Positions 59,501-64,000 of a stretch of 64,000 bases of DNA are shown in pieces. Positions within the stretch are counted from its first letter, which is position 1; every line of letters begins with the position of its first letter. The position numbers were made by a program, and so were the translations under genes. Source of the DNA: Hydractinia symbiolongicarpus (taxonomy: Eukaryota; Cnidaria; Hydrozoa; Anthoathecata; Hydractiniidae); assembly GCF_029227915.1 (NCBI RefSeq), contig NC_079877.1:434001-498000 (forward strand), given 5' to 3'. The notes beneath the pieces were generated by a model that was given only the letters and a program-made list of their open reading frames with translations, was not told the DNA's origin and searched no databases.

Positions 59501-61530
59501 TTTCTCGTAAATCCCGGACTCGGCCCGTATAGACAAAAGTATACAGAGATAGTACCCAGGAAGTAAACTCATTTCCCGAACGATTTCTTAAATTATTTTT
59601 TCGCCACTAAAAAGCGTGAGACTTGTAGTTTTCAAAAATGTTTTCATTTTTGATGAGACGCTTAATGAAAGAGGTTTAATCGCCGGCAAACGAAAACTAG
59701 CGATTTCCCGTAAATCCCGGACTCCGCCCGTATAGTCAAAAGTATACAGAGATAGTACTCAGGGAGTAAACTCATTTCCAGAACGATTTTTTAAATTATT
59801 TTTTCGCCACTAAAACGCATGAGACTTGCAGTTTTCAAAAATGTTTTTATTTTTGATGAGACTCTGAATAAAAGAAGTTTAATCGCCGGCAAACGAAAAC
59901 CCGCGATTTCCCGTAAATCCCGGGCTTGGCCCGTATAGTCGAATGTATACAAAGAAAGTACCCTGTGAGTAAACTCATTTCCCGAACAATTTTTTAAATT
60001 ATTTTTTCACCACTAAAACGCATGAGACTTGTAGTTTTCAAAAATGTTTTCATTTTTGATGAGACGCTGAATAAAAGAAGTTTAATCGCTGGCAAACGAA
60101 AACCCGCGATTTCCCGTAAATCCCGGACTCGGCCCGTATAGACAAAAGTATACAGAGAAAGTACCCAGGAAGTAAACTCATTTCCCGAACGATTTTTTAA
60201 ATTATTTTTTCGCCACTAAAAAGCGTGAGACTTGTAGTTTTCAAAAATGTTTTCATTTTTGATGAGACGCTTAATGAAAGAGGTTTAATCGCCGGCAAAC
60301 GAAAACTAGCGATTTCCCGTAAATCCCGAGCTAGGCCCGTATAGTCGAATGTATATAAAGAAAGTACCCAGGGAGTAAACTCATTTCCCGAACGATTTTT
60401 TAAATTATTTTTTCACCACTAAAACACTTGAGACTTGTAGTTTTCAAAAATGTTTTCATTTTTGATGATACGCTGAATAAAAAAAGTTAAATCGGCGGCA
60501 AACTAAAACCCGCGATTTCCCGTAAATCCCGGACTCGGCCCGTATAGTCGAAAGTATACAAAGAAAGTACCCTGCGAGAAAAATCATTTCCAGAACGATT
60601 TTTTAAATTATCTTTTCACCACTAAAACGCATGAGACTTGTAGTTTTCAAAAATGTTTTTATTTTTGATGAGACTCTGAATAAAAGAAGTTTAATCGCCG
60701 GCAAACGAAAACCCGCGATTTCCCGTAAATCCCGGGCTTGGCCCGTATAGTCGAATGTATACAAAGAAAGTACCCTGTGAGTAAACTCATTTCCCGAACA
60801 ATTTTTTAAATTATTTTTTCACCACTAAAACGCATGAGACTTGTAGTTTTCAAAAATGTTTTCATTTTTGATGAGACGCTGAATAAAAAAAGTTTAATCG
60901 CCGGCAAACGAAAACCCGCGATTTCCCGTAAATCCCGGACTCGGCCCGTATAGACAAAAGTATACAGAGACAGTACCCAGGAAGTAAACTCATTTCCCGA
61001 ACGATTTTTTAAATTATTTTTTCGCCACTAAAAAGCGTGAGACTTGTAGTTTTCAAAAATGTTTTCATTTTTGATGAGACGCTTAATGAAAGAGGTTTAA
61101 TCGCCGGCAAACGAAAACTAGCGATTTCCCGTAAATCCCGAGCTAGGCCCGTATAGTCGAATGTATACAAAGAAAGTACCCAGGGAGTAAACTCATTTCC
61201 CGAACGATTTTTTAAATTATTTTTTCACCACTAAAACACTTGAGACTTGTAGTTTTCAAAAATGTTTTCATTTTTGATGATACGCTGAATAAAAAAAGTT
61301 AAATCGGCGGCAAACTAAAACCCGCGATTTCCCGTAAATCCCGGACTCGGCCCGTATAGTCGAAAGTATTCAAGGAAAGTACCCCGCGAGAAAACTCATT
61401 TCCAGGACGATTTTTTAAATTATCTTTTCACCATTAAAACGCATGAGACTTGTAGTTTTCAAAAATGTTTTAATTTTTGATGAGACGCTGAATAAAAGAA
61501 GTTTAATCGCCGGCAAACGAAAACCCGCGA
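59501..61530. repeat. Higher-order repeat, 2030 bp (ten monomers), copy 1
   Basis: TTTCTCGTAAAT occurs at 59501, 61531 and 63561, two periods of exactly 2030 bp. Markers within the unit are GATTTCTTAAATT, CTAAAAAGCG with TTAATGAAAGAGG, AAAACACTTGAG with GATGATACGC, AAAAAATCATTTCC and TATTCAAGGAAAG. The copies look nearly identical, so homogenisation is recent. Confidence 0.9.
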
Positions 61531-63560
61531 TTTCTCGTAAATCCCGGACTCGGCCCGTATAGACAAAAGTATACAGAGATAGTACCCAGGAAGTAAACTC
61601 ATTTCCCGAACGATTTCTTAAATTATTTTTTCGCAACTAAAAAGCGTGAGACTTGTAGTTTTCAAAAATGTTTTCATTTTTGATGAGACGCTTAATGAAA
61701 GAGGTTTAATCGCCGGCAAACGAAAACTAGCGATTTCCCGTAAATCCCGGACTCCGCCCGTATAGTCAAAAGTATACAGAGATAGTACTCAGGGAGTAAA
61801 CTCATTTCCAGAACGATTTTTTAAATTATTTTTTCGCCACTAAAACGCATGAGACTTGCAGTTTTCAAAAATGTTTTTATTTTTGATGAGACTCTGAATA
61901 AAAGAAGTTTAATCGCCGGCAAACGAAAACCCGCGATTTCCCGTAAATCCCGGGCTTGGCCCGTATAGTCGAATGTATACAAAGAAAGTACCCTGTGAGT
62001 AAACTCATTTCCCGAACAATTTTTTAAATTATTTTTTCACCACTAAAACGCATGAGACTTGTAGTTTTCAAAAATGTTTTCATTTTTGATGAGACGCTGA
62101 ATAAAAGAAGTTTAATCGCTGGCAAACGAAAACCCGCGATTTCCCGTAAATCCCGGACTCGGCCCGTATAGACAAAAGTATACAGAGAAAGTACCCAGGA
62201 AGTAAACTCATTTCCCGAACGATTTTTTAAATTATTTTTTTGCCACTAAAAAGCGTGAGACTTGTAGTTTTCAAAAATGTTTTCATTTTTGATGAGACGC
62301 TTAATGAAAGAGGTTTAATCGCCGGCAAACGAAAACTAGCGATTTCCCGTAAATCCCGAGCTAGGCCCGTATAGTCGAATGTATATAAAGAAAGTACCCA
62401 GGGAGTAAACTCATTTCCCGAACGATTTTTTAAATTATTTTTTCACCACTAAAACACTTGAGACTTGTAGTTTTCAAAAATGTTTTCATTTTTGATGATA
62501 CGCTGAATAAAAAAAGTTAAATCGGCGGCAAACTAAAACCCGCGATTTCCCGTAAATCCCGGACTCGGCCCGTATAGTCGAAAGTATACAAAGAAAGTAC
62601 CCTGCGAGAAAAATCATTTCCAGAACGATTTTTTAAATTATCTTTTCACCACTAAAACGCATGAGACTTGTAGTTTTCAAAAATGTTTTTATTTTTGATG
62701 AGACTCTGAATAAAAGAAGTTTAATCGCCGGCAAACGAAAACCCGCGATTTCCCGTAAATCCCGGGCTTGGCCCGTATAGTCGAATGTATACAAAGAAAG
62801 TACCCTGTGAGTAAACTCATTTCCCGAACAATTTTTTAAATTATTTTTTCACCACTAAAACGCATGAGACTTGTAGTTTTCAAAAATGTTTTCATTTTTG
62901 ATGAGACGCTGAATAAAAAAAGTTTAATCGCCGGCAAACGAAAACCCGCGATTTCCCGTAAATCCCGGACTCGGCCCGTATAGACAAAAGTATACAGAGA
63001 CAGTACCCAGGAAGTAAACTCATTTCCCGAACGATTTTTTAAATTATTTTTTCGCCACTAAAAAGCGTGAGACTTGTAGTTTTCAAAAATGTTTTCATTT
63101 TTAATGAGACGCTTAATGAAAGAGGTTTAATCGCCGGCAAACGAAAACTAGCGATTTCCCGTAAATCCCGAGCTAGGCCCGTATAGTCGAATGTATACAA
63201 AGAAAGTACCCAGGGAGTAAACTCATTTCCCGAACGATTTTTTAAATTATTTTTTCACCACTAAAACACTTGAGACTTGTAGTTTTCAAAAATGTTTTCA
63301 TTTTTGATGATACGCTGAATAAAAAAAGTTAAATCGGCGGCAAACTAAAACCCGCGATTTCCCGTAAATCCCGGACTCGGCCCGTATAGTCGAAAGTATT
63401 CAAGGAAAGTACCCCGCGAGAAAACTCATTTCCAGGACGATTTTTTAAATTATCTTTTCACCATTAAAACGCATGAGACTTGTAGTTTTCAAAAATGTTT
63501 TAATTTTTGATGAGACGCTGAATAAAAGAAGTTTAATCGCCGGCAAACGAAAACCCGCGA
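61531..63560. repeat. Higher-order repeat, 2030 bp (ten monomers), copy 2
   Basis: Repeats the preceding unit with few differences. One is TTTTTTTGCCAC near 62236, where copy 1 has TTTTTTCGCCAC; the same form occurs in the twelve-monomer block near 57770, which suggests exchange between non-adjacent units. Another is TTTTTAATGAGACG near 63100. Confidence 0.9.
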
Positions 63561-64000
63561 TTTCTCGTAAATCCCGGACTCGGCCCGTATAGACAAAAGT
63601 ATACAGAGATAGTACCCAGGAAGTAAACTCATTTCCCGAACGATTTCTTAAATTATTTTTTCGCCACTAAAAAGCGTGAGACTTGTAGTTTTCAAAAATG
63701 TTTTCATTTTTGATGAGACGCTTAATGAAAGAGGTTTAATCGCCGGCAAACGAAAACTAGCGATTTCCCGTAAATCCCGGACTCCGCCCGTATAGTCAAA
63801 AGTATACAGAGATAGTACTCAGGGAGTAAACTCATTTCCAGAACGATTTTTTAAATTATTTTTTCGCCACTAAAACGCATGAGACTTGCAGTTTTCAAAA
63901 ATGTTTTTATTTTTGATGAGACTCTGAATAAAAGAAGTTTAATCGCCGGCAAACGAAAACCCGCGATTTCCCGTAAATCCCGGGCTTGGCCCGTATAGTC
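63561..64000. repeat. Higher-order repeat, ten-monomer unit, copy 3, cut by the window edge
   Basis: Begins with TTTCTCGTAAAT at 63561 and follows copies 1 and 2 for the remaining 440 bp, ending mid-monomer in CCCGTATAGTC. The HOR therefore continues to the right. Confidence 0.9.

Larger units (their letters stand above)
1..64000. repeat. Satellite DNA array, 203-bp monomer, about 316 tandem copies
   Basis: The whole window is one head-to-tail tandem repeat. The anchor TTTCAAAAATGTTTTC recurs every 203 bp (for example 312, 515, then 6362 and 6565), apart from a few 191-bp units, two shortened units and one interrupted unit. Most other indels are 1-2 bp, often in A or T runs. Every copy inspected has the same orientation and none is inverted. 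A hand-built consensus is 203 bp, about 38% G+C, with about 14 CpG. No unique flanking sequence is reached at either end. Such arrays are typical of eukaryotic centromeric, pericentromeric or subtelomeric heterochromatin; which of these applies cannot be told from sequence alone. I do not recognise the family. Assembly error (collapse or false expansion) is a real possibility in DNA like this. Confidence 0.98.

Noticed and set aside
1-64000. CRISPR array
   Set aside because: The repeat unit is contiguous with no unique spacers; the whole 203 bp is repeated, far longer than a CRISPR repeat plus spacer.
1-64000. Ribosomal DNA intergenic spacer or telomeric repeat
   Set aside because: No rRNA gene sequence was recognised and no short G-rich telomere unit is present; the monomer continues without interruption by any gene.
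1-64000. Inverted monomers or palindromic array junctions
   Set aside because: I looked for the reverse complement of the anchor (GAAAACATTTTTGAAA) and found none; all units read in the same direction.

Overview
The window is satellite DNA from end to end. A single tandem repeat of about 203 bp runs head to tail, all in one orientation, from base 1 to base 64000. Allowing for length variants, this is about 316 monomers, and the array continues past both edges. I find no supportable protein-coding gene, tRNA, rRNA, CRISPR array or complete mobile element. Short open frames recur on the minus strand, but they are the same stretch of monomer read again and again. Because 203 and the 191-bp variant are both 2 modulo 3, the frame changes at every unit, so the repeat cannot encode a long repetitive protein. 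A 64-kb homogenised array with multi-monomer higher-order repeats (HORs) points to a eukaryotic nuclear genome and constitutive heterochromatin, plausibly centromeric or pericentromeric. I do not recognise the family and cannot name the host.

The monomer is about 38% G+C by hand count on a consensus. In order from the anchor used here it has: an A/T-tract box (TTTCAAAAATGTTTTC, then CATTTTTGATGAG); a GCCGGC palindrome; a C-rich box with four evenly spaced CCC tracts (G-rich on the minus strand); a short motif CCCGTATAGTCGAA that resembles the CENP-B box with a spacer one base too short; a GTATAC palindrome; and a second A/T-rich block (GATTTTTTAAATTATTTTTT).

Layout: 1-5.2 kb holds all seven 191-bp (12-bp deleted) units, a 991-bp five-monomer HOR, and the only sequence that is not satellite, an 82-bp insertion at 5063-5144. 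At 5.2-12 kb there are irregular monomers, a 62-bp internal deletion near 5775 and a 1218-bp six-monomer duplication. At 12-15 kb there is a 1626-bp eight-monomer duplication. At 15-17.5 kb there is a two-monomer duplication. At 17.5-20.8 kb there is a six-monomer HOR, and at 22.8-28.1 kb an HOR alternating between seven and six monomers. At 30.6-33 kb there is an exact-length six-monomer duplication. At 32.7-41 kb there is an eighteen-monomer (3654 bp) duplication whose second copy has grown by internal duplication. At 41-47.3 kb there are four- and six-monomer periods. At 50.9-53.8 kb there is a seven-monomer duplication, at 54.6 kb a 107-bp truncated junction, and at 57-64 kb a twelve- and then ten-monomer (2030 bp) HOR that runs off the right edge.

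The interest lies in the organisation: at least nine separate local amplification events with different periods on one rigid 203-bp register, a CENP-B-box-like motif present in only some monomers, a potential G-quadruplex or i-motif in nearly every unit, and one foreign insertion with a hairpin and a tetranucleotide tail. All HOR boundaries were read by eye and should be taken as good to a few tens of bases.
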